A DNA stretch of 64,000 nucleotides. Origin: JADHMP01 sp964386915. GTDB lineage: Bacteria; Bacteroidota; Bacteroidia; Flavobacteriales; Flavobacteriaceae. Where the stretch lies: positions 56,706 through 120,705 of the forward strand of contig CAYLUQ010000006.1 in assembly GCA_964386915.1 (NCBI GenBank), read 5' to 3'. Of this stretch, positions 53,812-63,051 are shown piece after piece. The notes beneath the pieces are model-generated. The model ran no database searches, had not been told where the DNA came from, and saw nothing but the letters and a program-made list of their open reading frames with translations. The position numbers and the translations under genes are program-made. Position 1 is the first letter of the stretch; each line of letters opens with the position of its first letter.

Positions 53812-54636
53812 ATGAAGCAATATTTGGATTTAGTTGATCATGTGATGACCCATGGAACAACAAAAACAGACCGCACAGGAACAGGAACCACCAGTATTTT
53901 TGGCTACCAAATGCGTTTTGATTTGGCAGAAGGCTTTCCTCTAGTGACCACTAAAAAAGTACATATAAAATCCATCATATATGAATTGCTTTGGTTTTTA
54001 AGAGGCGAGACCAACATTGGCTATTTGCAGGAAAACGGTGTGCGTATTTGGAATGAATGGGCTGATGAGAACGGCAATCTAGGTCCTGTTTATGGGCACC
54101 AATGGCGCAATTGGAACAGTGAAAATATCGATCAAATTCAAAGTGTTATCGACACCCTAAAAACCAATCCCGATAGCAGAAGAATGTTAGTTTCTGCCTG
54201 GAACCCCAGCGTATTGCCAGATACGAGTTTGACGTTTAGTGAAAACGTGGCCAATCAAAAAGCGGCCTTACCTCCTTGTCATGCTTTTTTTCAATTTTAT
54301 GTGGCCGATGGCAAACTGTCTTGTCAGCTCTACCAGCGCAGTGCCGATTTGTTTTTAGGCGTTCCCTTTAACATTGCTTCTTATGCTCTTTTAACGCTTA
54401 TGATGGCTCAAGTTTGCAATTTAGCTCCTGGAGATTTTGTGCATACCTTTGGCGATGTGCACATATATTCTAATCACAAAGAGCAATTGCAAGAACAATG
54501 TTCGCGTGAACCCAAGCCGCTGCCTATAATGAAACTCAACCCAGAAATAACATCTATTTTTGATTTTAGCTATGAAGATTTTACCCTTGTTGGGTATGAT
54601 CCTCATCCGCATATTAAAGGAAAAGTTGCCGTTTAG
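53812..54636 (+). CDS. thyA: Thymidylate synthase
   Basis: A 274-residue enzyme converting dUMP and methylene-THF to dTMP and dihydrofolate. The dUMP-binding DRTGTGTTSIFG near 20, the catalytic Cys in PPCHAFFQFYV near 160, QRSADLFLGVPFNIASYALL near 180 and the C-terminal tail PHPHIKGKVAV are intact. A TATTTTTG box at 53790-53797 is its likely -7 element. The dihydrofolate it makes is recycled by the nearby folA. The TAG stop shares bases with the stop of the convergent gene. Confidence 0.97.
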   Translation: MKQYLDLVDHVMTHGTTKTDRTGTGTTSIFGYQMRFDLAEGFPLVTTKKVHIKSIIYELLWFLRGETNIGYLQENGVRIWNEWADENGNLGPVYGHQWRNWNSENIDQIQSVIDTLKTNPDSRRMLVSAWNPSVLPDTSLTFSENVANQKAALPPCHAFFQFYVADGKLSCQLYQRSADLFLGVPFNIASYALLTLMMAQVCNLAPGDFVHTFGDVHIYSNHKEQLQEQCSREPKPLPIMKLNPEITSIFDFSYEDFTLVGYDPHPHIKGKVAV

Positions 54637-55667
54637 AGCATATTCTTTTTAAGAAAATCCACTAAAAATTCAATGTCTTTTTCGCTGTTGTAATAGTGCA
54701 ACGAAAGCCTAATATAGCCTCCTCGTTGGGCACAGCTAATCGTATTTTTTTTCATCTTCTCGAAAAGACCCTCTTGATCTGGAATGGCAAAAATACTGCT
54801 ATGCTTTTTACGTTGAGACACCCAGGATGACAACAAACCCAATTCCAACAAATGTTCTTTTAATTGAAGTGTGAGTTCATCTTTACGGGCAATCATCTCA
54901 GAAAAGCCTGTTTTCTTAATGTATGATATAGCCTCCGCTAAAGAAGCTGTTGCCAAAATATTAAAATGTCCCACATAAAAACGCTCGGCTATTTGCTCAT
55001 AGCTTTTTTGGATCTCATCAAGATAATGATCAGAGAGAAATAAAACCCCATTGCCAAAGCCTGCCATTAACCATTTATAACCACTTGCCGCAAGAACATC
55101 AAAAGGGCTATTATTAAAATTGAAGTTGGCTGTGCCTAAATACTGAGTGCCATCTCCAATAATTAAAAGTTGGGGGTACTGCTTTTTAAGTTCTTTCAAA
55201 AACTGTTGATCAATTTCTAAACCCGAAATGTATTGCACAACACTGAGGGCTAAAACATCAATTTTATGTTTTTTAACTGCATCGGCAATCGTATCTTCTA
55301 AATTGGCTGAAATGGGCATTTGCATTACGTCTAGGCCGGCTTCTTTCATAGCACTTGTCAAAGAGGGGTAGTCTTCTTCAAAAACTAGGGCACGCTTGGC
55401 CTTAGGCAAGAAAGATAAAGCCAGTCTTATACTTTCCGAAAAATTGGAAACCAAAAGGGTGTTTTGCGGTGAAGCCCCAAAAAAAGCCCCTACCTGAGTG
55501 GTTTTAGCCGCTAAGGTTTCATAGGCATTAATTTTATATTGATCTCCTTGCAAAAAATAGTTTTGATCTTGTTTTTGTCTAAATTCAAGCAAACTTTTGG
55601 GCATTAAACCCACATAGGCTGTGTTAAAATAGACGGTGTCTTGAAGTGGTGGGAAGGTGTCTGTCAT
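54633..55667 (-). CDS. Class V aminotransferase-fold PLP enzyme
   Basis: A 344-residue cysteine-desulfurase-like protein. The start MTDTFPPLQDTVYFNTAYVG and the PLP lysine in VLAASGYKWLMAGFGNGVLFLS near residue 205 are clear; IGDGTQYLGT supplies the conserved Asp-x-x-Gln. No cysteine is seen at the desulfurase active-site loop, so an aminotransferase, kynureninase-like or lyase role is more likely. I use the ATG at 55667, not the longer frame to 55757, since a minus-strand -7 box at 55700-55707 would put transcription start near 55694. Confidence 0.82.
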   Translation of the reverse strand: MTDTFPPLQDTVYFNTAYVGLMPKSLLEFRQKQDQNYFLQGDQYKINAYETLAAKTTQVGAFFGASPQNTLLVSNFSESIRLALSFLPKAKRALVFEEDYPSLTSAMKEAGLDVMQMPISANLEDTIADAVKKHKIDVLALSVVQYISGLEIDQQFLKELKKQYPQLLIIGDGTQYLGTANFNFNNSPFDVLAASGYKWLMAGFGNGVLFLSDHYLDEIQKSYEQIAERFYVGHFNILATASLAEAISYIKKTGFSEMIARKDELTLQLKEHLLELGLLSSWVSQRKKHSSIFAIPDQEGLFEKMKKNTISCAQRGGYIRLSLHYYNSEKDIEFLVDFLKKNML

Positions 55668-55687
55668 CGTAACTTCGCAAGAAAGTG

Positions 55688-55695
55688 TATTTTTG
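55688..55695 (+). promoter_or_regulatory. -7 box (TATTTTTG) of folA
   Basis: TATTTTTG followed by C matches the Bacteroidota -7 element and places the folA transcript start near 55702, about 15 bases before the ATG at 55717. It faces the -7 box of the divergent gene. Confidence 0.5.
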
Positions 55696-55699
55696 CCTT

Positions 55700-55707
55700 C
55701 AAAAGTA
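55700..55707 (-). promoter_or_regulatory. -7 box (TACTTTTG) of the class V PLP enzyme gene
   Basis: On the minus strand TACTTTTG would start transcription near 55694, inside the -7 box of folA. The two promoters would overlap head-on. Confidence 0.45.
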
Positions 55708-55716
55708 AGATTATTC

Positions 55717-56232
55717 ATGCACAATTTGGAAGCTAATAGAAGAGAAATTACACTCATAGCCGCAGCTTCTCAAAATGATGTTTTGGGAAAAGACAACAAA
55801 CTCATTTGGCATATTTCTGATGATTTAAAACGATTCAAACAGTTGACCTCCGGGCATGCTGTAATTATGGGGCGAAAAACATTTGAATCTCTTCCAAAAG
55901 CATTGCCCAATAGAACCAATATTGTTTTGACACGCAACACCAACTATAAAGCTAAAGACGCCCAAGTGGTGCATACCCTCTCGGATGCTATTGCATGTGT
56001 TGGAGATGATCCACAACCCTTTATTTTAGGTGGAGGTGAAATATATGCTTTGTTTATGCCTTATGCGGATAAAATTGAATTAACTCGAATCCATCATGAA
56101 TTTGAGGGAGACGCTTTTTTCCCAAAAATAGATTCCTCCAAATGGGAATTACGCCAGCGTGAAGATCATTTCAAAAAAGAGCAACAACCCTTTAATTTTT
56201 CATTTCTCACCTATATAAAATCTAACCAATGA
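55717..56232 (+). CDS. folA: Dihydrofolate reductase
   Basis: A 171-residue NADPH enzyme regenerating tetrahydrofolate. ITLIAAASQNDVLGKDNKLIWHISDD (near residues 11-36, two motifs) contains the Trp-20-type loop and catalytic Asp. MGRKTFESLPKALPNRTNIVLTRN and the GGGEIYALFMPYADKIELTRI segment follow. The ATG at 55717 gives the normal length; the frame is open to 55657, but that start lies upstream of the predicted -7 box. It overlaps fabD by four bases (ATGA) and works with thyA. Confidence 0.96.
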   Translation: MHNLEANRREITLIAAASQNDVLGKDNKLIWHISDDLKRFKQLTSGHAVIMGRKTFESLPKALPNRTNIVLTRNTNYKAKDAQVVHTLSDAIACVGDDPQPFILGGGEIYALFMPYADKIELTRIHHEFEGDAFFPKIDSSKWELRQREDHFKKEQQPFNFSFLTYIKSNQ

Positions 56233-57113
56233 AAGCAGCTGTATTTCCGGGCCAAGGAGCCCAATTTCCAGGAATGGGAAAAAATTTATACGAAACTAAT
56301 CTTGTTGCCAAAAAGCGTTTTGATCAGGCCAATGAAATTTTAGGCTTTCCCATCACCGAAATCATGTTTGGAGAAGATGCCCAAGCTTTGCAACAAACCA
56401 AAGTAACCCAACCGGCTATTTTTTTACATTCGGTTATATTATTTGAAACAGCCAATGGGCAATGGATGCCCAATATGGTTGCGGGACATTCACTCGGAGA
56501 GTTCTCGGCACTTGTTGCTGCTCAAGTTCTTTCTTTTGAAGCAGGCTTACAATTGGTTTACCAACGAGCATTAGCCATGCAAGAGGCTTGTGAAAAAAAT
56601 CCAGGAACCATGGCCGCCGTATTGGGATTAGAAGATGAGGTTGTGGTCGAAATTTGCACACAAACAGAAGCACTTGTGGTGCCAGCAAATTTCAACTGCC
56701 CGGGGCAACTTGTAATTTCTGGAAGCCAAGAGGGCGTAGAAGAAGCCAGTGCAGCTCTTTCGGAAGCCGGAGCCAAAAGGGTGGTGCCCTTAGCCGTGAG
56801 CGGTGCCTTTCATTCGCCACTCATGGAATATGCCCAAAATAAACTTGCCACAGCCATAGACAACACGACATTCAACACCCCTCAATGTCCTGTTTATCAA
56901 AATGTAACAGCACAAGCTACCACAGATTCTGAACGTATTAAAAGCCAATTAATCACTCAACTTACCGCACCCGTAAAATGGACCCAAAGTGTGTTTCAAA
57001 TGATTGAGGATGGAGCCCTAGAATTTGTTGAAGTAGGACCCGGAAAAGTCTTGCAAGGTCTAATCAAAAAAATAAATAGAGACGTGTCAACCCAATCTTT
57101 TGAGTCGCTTTAG
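56229..57113 (+). CDS. fabD: Malonyl-CoA:ACP transacylase
   Basis: A 294-residue enzyme loading malonyl groups onto ACP for fatty-acid synthesis. AAVFPGQGAQFPGMGKNLY is at the start, the nucleophile is S88 in GHSLGEFSALVAA, QEACEKNPGTMAAVLGL follows, and the catalytic His lies in SGAFHSPLM near 196. EVGPGKVLQGL closes the fold. It is translationally coupled to folA, and its stop interlocks with that of the convergent amidohydrolase gene. Confidence 0.97.
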   Translation: MKAAVFPGQGAQFPGMGKNLYETNLVAKKRFDQANEILGFPITEIMFGEDAQALQQTKVTQPAIFLHSVILFETANGQWMPNMVAGHSLGEFSALVAAQVLSFEAGLQLVYQRALAMQEACEKNPGTMAAVLGLEDEVVVEICTQTEALVVPANFNCPGQLVISGSQEGVEEASAALSEAGAKRVVPLAVSGAFHSPLMEYAQNKLATAIDNTTFNTPQCPVYQNVTAQATTDSERIKSQLITQLTAPVKWTQSVFQMIEDGALEFVEVGPGKVLQGLIKKINRDVSTQSFESL

Positions 57114-58414
57114 TCTCTATTGTTTTTATAAATTTTTCCGTTTTTCATCACAAAGCAAACCTCTTGCAGCGTGGCACTATTATGGAGAGCATTATCATGA
57201 GTAGCTACTAAATCTGCTAAAAAGTCTGGGGCAATTTGACCTAATTCAGTTTCTTTCGCTAAGATTTTGGCATTGACAATAGTAGCGGCTTTTAACACCT
57301 CAACCACAGGCATTCCAGCTTCAATCATATAGGAAAATTCTAAAGCATTTTGACCGTGTGGAAACACTCCCGCATCTGTTCCAAAGGCAATGGGAACTCC
57401 TTTTTTGTATGCTTGGGCAAAGGTGTTTTGGATTTGGTTGCCAATTTTCAAGGCCTTAGGCACAATAATTTCAGGATAATAGCCTGGAATCGTTGCCTTT
57501 TGAGCAACTTCTTTACCCGCCGTAATGGTGGGTACCAAATAAACACCTTTGTCTTTCATCAATTCCATCGTCTCCTCACTCATCAAGGTGCCGTGTTCAA
57601 TGGTCTTCACTCCATTTTTAACAGCTCGCTGCATACCTTCATCACCGTGAGCATGGGCTGCTACTTGCATCCCATAATCGCGAGCCGTTTGAGTAATGAC
57701 TTCAATTTCTTCTTCTGTAAACTGTGGATTTTCTCCATTCTTAGCCACGCTTAGCACTCCACCCGTAGCTGTAATTTTGATCCAATGTGCTCCGTTTTTA
57801 TAGCGATGTCGCACTGCCTCTTTGGCCTCAGCCACAGAATTTACCACTCCTTCTAACGGACCCGGATCACCTCTAAGATCTTTTCTATAGCCATTGGTCG
57901 GATCAGCATGTCCTCCCGTAGTGGCAAGTGATTTTCCAGCCGTAAAAATTCTAGGCCCTGCAATTTTATTGGCTGCGGTGGCTTTTGCCAATGCAATATT
58001 GACACCACTTCCTCCTAAGTCACGAACCGATGTGAAACCAGCCATGAGCGTTCGCTCAGCATAAACCACTCCATCTAGGGCAAGGTCTTCTGGATTTTTT
58101 TCGTATTTGTCTAAATAGCTTTTGTCTGTCGTTTCGCTTTCAATATGAACATGCAAATCAATAAATCCTGGATAAACTGTTTTTTGGGATAAATCAATGA
58201 TTTTGGCTGTAGGGTCGGTGGGAGTTAAAAATCCTTTTGCTAGCTGTTTAATTTTGGTTCCTTCTACCACAATAGTTTGTTGTTTGAGCATTTTACCGGT
58301 GGCACTGTCAAAAAGATTACCACAGTGGAGATAGGTGGTTTGAGCGAAACTAATCACTGACAAAAGACTGATAAAAAAAGGCATCAATACCTTTGGAGAT
58401 AGTGCGTTAAGCAT
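57110..58414 (-). CDS. Secreted amidohydrolase (imidazolonepropionase/prolidase-like)
   Basis: A 434-residue metal-dependent hydrolase with a signal peptide ending near SFAQ (residue 26). Metal and active-site signatures are GFIDLHVHIES near 99, the candidate carbamylated Lys in GAHWIKITATGGV near 210, the histidines in AAHAHGDEGMQ and IEHGT, and the Asp in AFGTDAGVFPHG near 340. Relatives cleave Xaa-Pro or Xaa-Arg dipeptides or drug amides, so a peptide or amide substrate in the periplasm is likely. Its start overlaps the DegT gene by eight bases. Confidence 0.88.
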   Translation of the reverse strand: MLNALSPKVLMPFFISLLSVISFAQTTYLHCGNLFDSATGKMLKQQTIVVEGTKIKQLAKGFLTPTDPTAKIIDLSQKTVYPGFIDLHVHIESETTDKSYLDKYEKNPEDLALDGVVYAERTLMAGFTSVRDLGGSGVNIALAKATAANKIAGPRIFTAGKSLATTGGHADPTNGYRKDLRGDPGPLEGVVNSVAEAKEAVRHRYKNGAHWIKITATGGVLSVAKNGENPQFTEEEIEVITQTARDYGMQVAAHAHGDEGMQRAVKNGVKTIEHGTLMSEETMELMKDKGVYLVPTITAGKEVAQKATIPGYYPEIIVPKALKIGNQIQNTFAQAYKKGVPIAFGTDAGVFPHGQNALEFSYMIEAGMPVVEVLKAATIVNAKILAKETELGQIAPDFLADLVATHDNALHNSATLQEVCFVMKNGKIYKNNRD

Positions 58415-59543
58415 CTTGTAAAAATTTTAAAATATGAGTGCAAATAAATTCAATTTGCGGGATTGAAAGTTCTGTGTGCATAGGCAATGAAATAACTTCT
58501 TTCACCAATTGATTTGTTACGGAAAAATCAGCTTCTTTGAAACCATAGTGGCTATAGGCTTTTTGCTGGTGCAACGGCACTGGGTAGTAGATGCCATAAG
58601 GTATTTTTTGCGCCTGCAAATAAGCTGCTAAAGCATCTCGTTTTGAGTTGGTGAGACGTAGTGTATATTGATGAAAAACATGAGAATCGCAGTCTTTTTC
58701 TCGGTGAGGAGTGAGCAGTTGGGGATGATCTTTGAGTCTTTGGGTATAGGCTAGCGCAGCTGCTTTTCGTTTTTCGTTATAAAAGTCTAAATAATTGAGT
58801 TTCACAGTTAAAATGGCTGCTTGTAGTGAGTCCAATCTCGAATTAACCCCAACTATATCGTGATAATAGCGTTCGTACATGCCGTGATTAACAATTCCCC
58901 TAATTTTTTGGGCCAATGCATCGTCATTTGTAAAAAGAGCTCCTCCATCTCCATAGGCACCCAAATTTTTGGATGGAAAAAAAGAAGTAGTGCCAATAGT
59001 GCCAAGAGCTCCCGTTTTGACTTTTTTACCATCCAAAAAAGTATAGGTGGCACCAATGCCTTGTGCATTGTCTTCTACTACAAACAAACCGTGTTCTTTG
59101 GCGATAGCCAAAAGCGGTTCCATGGCAGCGGCTTGACCAAACAAATGCACTGGAATGATGGCTTTGGTTTTTGGTGTAATAGCTTTGGCAACGGCCTGAG
59201 GATCGATATTAAACGTTTTTGGGTCAACGTCTACTAACACCGGTTTTAAGTTCAATAGGGCAATAACTTCCACGGTTGCTGCAAAGGTAAAATCGGCAGT
59301 GATTACTTCATCTCCTTGGGCTAAATCTAGTGCCATGAGGGCAATTTGTAGAGCATCGGTTCCGTTGGCACAAGGAATTACATGGCGAACTCCCAAATAG
59401 GTTTCCAACTTAGATTGAAATTGAGCAACCGCTTTTCCATTAATAAAATCAGTGTCTTGAAAAATTTGGTCTAATCCTTGATGGATTTCCTCCCTAATAA
59501 AAGCATATTGCCCTTTTAAATCAACCATTCTGATTTCATCCAT
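58407..59543 (-). CDS. DegT/DnrJ/EryC1/StrS-family sugar aminotransferase
   Basis: A 378-residue PLP enzyme. IPCANGTDALQIALMAL near 55, VHLFGQAAAMEPLLAIAKEHGLFVVEDNAQG near 130-160 (several motifs) and the PLP lysine in SFFPSKNLGAYGDGGALF near 187 mark the family, which aminates nucleotide-linked ketosugars for surface polysaccharides. It could be a WecE/PglE/VioA-like enzyme. waaA next door (divergent) fits a cell-envelope setting. The exact sugar is unknown. Confidence 0.9.
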   Translation of the reverse strand: MDEIRMVDLKGQYAFIREEIHQGLDQIFQDTDFINGKAVAQFQSKLETYLGVRHVIPCANGTDALQIALMALDLAQGDEVITADFTFAATVEVIALLNLKPVLVDVDPKTFNIDPQAVAKAITPKTKAIIPVHLFGQAAAMEPLLAIAKEHGLFVVEDNAQGIGATYTFLDGKKVKTGALGTIGTTSFFPSKNLGAYGDGGALFTNDDALAQKIRGIVNHGMYERYYHDIVGVNSRLDSLQAAILTVKLNYLDFYNEKRKAAALAYTQRLKDHPQLLTPHREKDCDSHVFHQYTLRLTNSKRDALAAYLQAQKIPYGIYYPVPLHQQKAYSHYGFKEADFSVTNQLVKEVISLPMHTELSIPQIEFICTHILKFLQDA

Positions 59544-59627
59544 AGCTATAATTTGAAGTAAATTTAAAAAAGCTTTTGTCTTTTCATTCCCAATGTTTAA
59601 AACTATTTTTGATTTAAATTAATCGCC

Positions 59628-60866
59628 TTGCTCATACTGTATCAAATTGTAGTCTTGATTGCGACTCCCCTCTTGAAAGTGGGTCGTTTTTTTAATCAAA
59701 AATTGAAAGTGCGATGGGTAGGAGAAATGCAAAGTTGGCAAGCCTTACAAAAAATTCCCCCTCGAGAAAACAGAACCTGTCTGTGGTTTCATTGTGCTTC
59801 CTTAGGTGAGTTTGAGTTGACCCGCCCCTTGCTTGAAACCCTTAAAAAAAGAGACTCCTCTTTGTGGATTGCGCTCACTTTTTTTTCTCCCTCGGGCTAT
59901 GAAGTGCAAAAAAATTATACCCATGCCGATTGGATTGGCTATTTACCCTTTGATCAAAAAAGGCGTATCAAAACATTTTTAAAAACCTTGGATCCAGACT
60001 TGGCATTTTTCGTTAAATATGAATTTTGGCCCAACACCCTTCAACAACTTAAACAAGCCTCTATTCCTACCTTTTCACTTTGTGGACGCTTTTATCCCTC
60101 TCAATTCTTTTTTAAACGCTATGGAAAGTGGATGCTCCAACTCCTGAGAAATTTAGATGGATTTTTAGTAGTGGATCAGCAGTCGGAAATACTTTTGCAA
60201 CAACAAGGTTTTAAAAAGCTCGTTCGAGTGGGCGATTTGAGAATGGATCGGGTGTTACATCATACCCAAAACGCTCAACCCCTTCCTGAAGTGGCCGCTT
60301 TTTTAGAACAAAAAAAAGCATTTGTGTTGGGCAGCAGTTGGCCTGAAGACTATCCGCTCTTGCTTCCCTATTTACTCACTAAAACAGACTGTAAAATAAT
60401 TATAGCTCCACATGAAGTGCATCCAAAATCAATCGCAAAATTAAAAATGCAGCTTGCTGATGAACCTGCATTATGGAGCACGTTTGACCTTGCGAAAGAC
60501 TGTCAAAAAAGAGTCTTAATACTAGATACTATAGGCCTTTTGGCGCAGCTCTATCAATATGCACATTGGGCATATGTGGGGGGAGGCATGGGAACAAAAG
60601 GACTACACAATATTCTAGAAGCTGTGGTATATGGTGTTCCGGTTTTTATCGGTAAAAATTACCAAAACTTTATAGAAGCGGAAGATTTGGTGGAACAAAA
60701 AGGGGTGTTTTCAGTTCATAATGAAGTCCAATTTAAAGCTGCTTTTGAGGCGGTTAGTCCAGAAGAATACAATCGCATTAAGCAAATCAATCAAAATTAT
60801 GTAGCAAAACACAGCGGAGCTACCCAAAAAAGTCTTTCCTTTTTAGAGTCCTTTTTATCAAGTTAA
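59628..60866 (+). CDS. waaA: 3-deoxy-D-manno-octulosonic acid (Kdo) transferase
   Basis: A 412-residue inner-membrane glycosyltransferase (GT30) adding Kdo to lipid A. WFHCASLGEFELTRPLLE near residue 52 holds the catalytic Glu. FVKYEFWPNTLQQL, SLCGRFYPSQFF, VLGSSWPEDYPLL near 240, and YVGGGMGTKGLHNILEAVVYGVPVFIG near 318 are family motifs. No ATG suits the N-terminus; the start is taken as TTG at 59628. A TATTTTTG box at 59604-59611 puts the transcript start about 11 bases before it, and an in-frame stop lies at 59610-59612. Confidence 0.93.
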   Translation: MLILYQIVVLIATPLLKVGRFFNQKLKVRWVGEMQSWQALQKIPPRENRTCLWFHCASLGEFELTRPLLETLKKRDSSLWIALTFFSPSGYEVQKNYTHADWIGYLPFDQKRRIKTFLKTLDPDLAFFVKYEFWPNTLQQLKQASIPTFSLCGRFYPSQFFFKRYGKWMLQLLRNLDGFLVVDQQSEILLQQQGFKKLVRVGDLRMDRVLHHTQNAQPLPEVAAFLEQKKAFVLGSSWPEDYPLLLPYLLTKTDCKIIIAPHEVHPKSIAKLKMQLADEPALWSTFDLAKDCQKRVLILDTIGLLAQLYQYAHWAYVGGGMGTKGLHNILEAVVYGVPVFIGKNYQNFIEAEDLVEQKGVFSVHNEVQFKAAFEAVSPEEYNRIKQINQNYVAKHSGATQKSLSFLESFLSS

Positions 60867-60926
60867 GTTTTTTTCAGGCCAGCATAAATAAAAACTATAT
60901 TTGACATTTAAAAATATTCTGGCGCC

Positions 60927-61991
60927 ATGCACTTCTCAAAAAGTATTTTGTTTTCGATTCTCTCATTTCTTTCTCTATATCAGGTTTGGGCACAAAATGA
61001 CACCCCCCTTAACATTATTTTTTTAATTGGAGATGGAACCGGCTTGCCTCAAATTAGTGCCGGTAATTATGTCAACAACAACCAAACTGCTCTAGAAGGC
61101 TTTAGCTATATTGGTTTATCTAAAACACATTCCAATGACAATTTGGTGACTGATTCTGCCGCCAGTGCAACTGCAATGGCTTGTGGAGAAAAAACAAATA
61201 ATAAAGTTATTGGAATGGATGCTCAAAATAGACCTCTAAAATCGGTACTGGAATTGTGTCAGGAAAAGGGCTATAAGACAGCACTTTTAGCCACTTCAAC
61301 CATAGTACATGCCACGCCCGCATCCTTCTATGCCAAAGTAGATTCCCGCTATCAATATGAAGCAATTGCCAACCAACTTGCAACAAGCGCAGTAAACTAT
61401 TTTATTGGTGGAGGGCAAAAATTTTTCGTGGCTAGAGAAGATAATCGAAATCTTATAGAAGAAGATTCTACGAGAGAATATGTAAACAACTTAAGTGAAT
61501 TTGAAGCCAGTGAAGCTGCTAAAATTGGCTTTTTGACAGCTTATGAAGACCCCATTAAGAAAAAGGAAAATCGAAAACCTGAATTGCCTGCAATGTTAGC
61601 TGCAACCTTAACAAAATTTGAAGCCGACCAAGCGCCTTTCTTTGTGATGGTTGAGGGATCTCAAATTGATTGGGGAGGACATGATAACGATATTAGTGTG
61701 GTGCTCTCAGAGTTTAAGGAGTTTGATCAGACCGTTCAAACTGCTCTTAATTTTGCCAAAAAAAATAAAAATACTTTGGTGGTTGTCACGGGAGATCACG
61801 AAACAGGTGGACTTGTAATTACGGGGGGCAATGTGGCTAAGGGAAGAGTTAAAACATCTTTTTCTACACCAGGGCACAGCGGCATAATGGTTCCTGTGTT
61901 CAGCTATGGCCCCACTGCAGAACAGTTTAATGGCATTTATGAAAACACCGAAATATTTCATAAAATGAGCGCTAGTTTACGTCTCAATTAA
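60927..61991 (+). CDS. phoA: Secreted alkaline phosphatase
   Basis: A 354-residue phosphatase with a signal peptide ending near VWAQ (residue 22). IFLIGDGTGLPQIS near 29 gives the first metal Asp, VTDSAASATAMACGEKTNN near 74 the phosphorylated Ser, EGSQIDWGGHDND near 240 and VTGDHETGGLVITGG near 285 further zinc ligands, and TPGHSGIMVPVF the last His. It is shorter than E. coli PhoA and typical of Bacteroidota. The role is phosphate release in the periplasm. A TATATTTG box lies at 60896-60903. The symbol is by family. Confidence 0.93.
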   Translation: MHFSKSILFSILSFLSLYQVWAQNDTPLNIIFLIGDGTGLPQISAGNYVNNNQTALEGFSYIGLSKTHSNDNLVTDSAASATAMACGEKTNNKVIGMDAQNRPLKSVLELCQEKGYKTALLATSTIVHATPASFYAKVDSRYQYEAIANQLATSAVNYFIGGGQKFFVAREDNRNLIEEDSTREYVNNLSEFEASEAAKIGFLTAYEDPIKKKENRKPELPAMLAATLTKFEADQAPFFVMVEGSQIDWGGHDNDISVVLSEFKEFDQTVQTALNFAKKNKNTLVVVTGDHETGGLVITGGNVAKGRVKTSFSTPGHSGIMVPVFSYGPTAEQFNGIYENTEIFHKMSASLRLN

Positions 61992-63013
61992 CGTGCTCTC
62001 ATTTTTTCGATTACTTCTTTTTGAAATAACGCATCATTGGCCAAAGTCTCAAAAAAAGAACGAGTATAGGCCATTAAATGCTCAAATTCTTCAGGCTGGT
62101 CAAATTCAGATTCATAACAACTGATGATGTCATAAAAATCGGGTGCTGCTTCTAAATATTGATTCCTAACCTTCTGCATCACCTCAAGGTCTCGGGTGTA
62201 GCCTCTATAAACTCGATCTCGAACGGTATTGATTCCTAAAGCGGTGTTCGCTACCGCATAACTCGGATTCACCCAGCCACTCATATCAAAATCATAGGGC
62301 ACCGGAACCACAGCTTCACCCACTTGAATGAGTTTGCCGTTGTGTTGATAGGCCATTGAAAAATCTGTATTACCCAAAAAATATTGAAAAAGTGAATTTT
62401 GAATTGCTCCTTCAGCATTTAAGGCCTTGGGATGAATGTATTTTTTATAAACTGTAGCATTATTAGTTCGTTTGGCAATCCTACTATCGTCTTCAATGAG
62501 AAACCCTCTTACTTGGTAGTTTTGCTTAGACCCGTCTTTTAAATCGGTATAGTTTATTCGTAAAGCCCTCGTCCTGAAATGATAGGGCGAAATACGTTCA
62601 AAAAGTTTGTAGGCAATAAACTCTTGCAATACATTATCATTCATTTCCTCTTGTATTAAACAAGGAAAAACAATTTTGGTATTCTTGTAGTTTTCAAATA
62701 ATGTACCCTTTCGTTCCTCTTTTTTGATTTCCATTTTGATGGGTGGAAAAAAACAGGTAGAGCGCCTAAAATTGCCTCGCGCCCGAATGGCAACGTTAAG
62801 AGTATCCCATTTATTTTCGTGATAATACAACAGTGGGAGTTGTATTAAAGTGGAGTCATTCGTGTTTTTTCTAACCTCTTCAGAAGAAAATTCCAGTACC
62901 ACTTCTAAGGGGTCTGTTTCATAAAACAATAGATCGGGGGTTGGAAATTGTTGTGCGTTAAGAAATACCCCCATGAACAAAAAGAGCCAAAAAGCTAAGT
63001 TTCTTTCTTTCAA
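61988..63013 (-). CDS. Secreted protein of unknown function, possibly CotH-kinase-like
   Basis: A 341-residue exported protein with TTG as the likely start and a signal peptide of about 20 residues ending near NAQQ. I do not recognise the family with certainty. IRARGNFRRSTCFFPPIKMEI near 78-98 (two motifs), QNSLFQYFLGNTDFSMAYQHN near 205 and VVPVPYDFDMSGWVNPSYA near 235 recall the N-terminal strand, helix and Asp-rich part of CotH-type kinases in spore coats and secreted polysaccharide enzymes. Its stop is interlocked with the phosphatase gene's. Confidence 0.65.
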   Translation of the reverse strand: MKERNLAFWLFLFMGVFLNAQQFPTPDLLFYETDPLEVVLEFSSEEVRKNTNDSTLIQLPLLYYHENKWDTLNVAIRARGNFRRSTCFFPPIKMEIKKEERKGTLFENYKNTKIVFPCLIQEEMNDNVLQEFIAYKLFERISPYHFRTRALRINYTDLKDGSKQNYQVRGFLIEDDSRIAKRTNNATVYKKYIHPKALNAEGAIQNSLFQYFLGNTDFSMAYQHNGKLIQVGEAVVPVPYDFDMSGWVNPSYAVANTALGINTVRDRVYRGYTRDLEVMQKVRNQYLEAAPDFYDIISCYESEFDQPEEFEHLMAYTRSFFETLANDALFQKEVIEKMRAR

Positions 63014-63051
63014 TTTTTTAGTTTTGTTAAATATATTGAATAAGTTAAACT

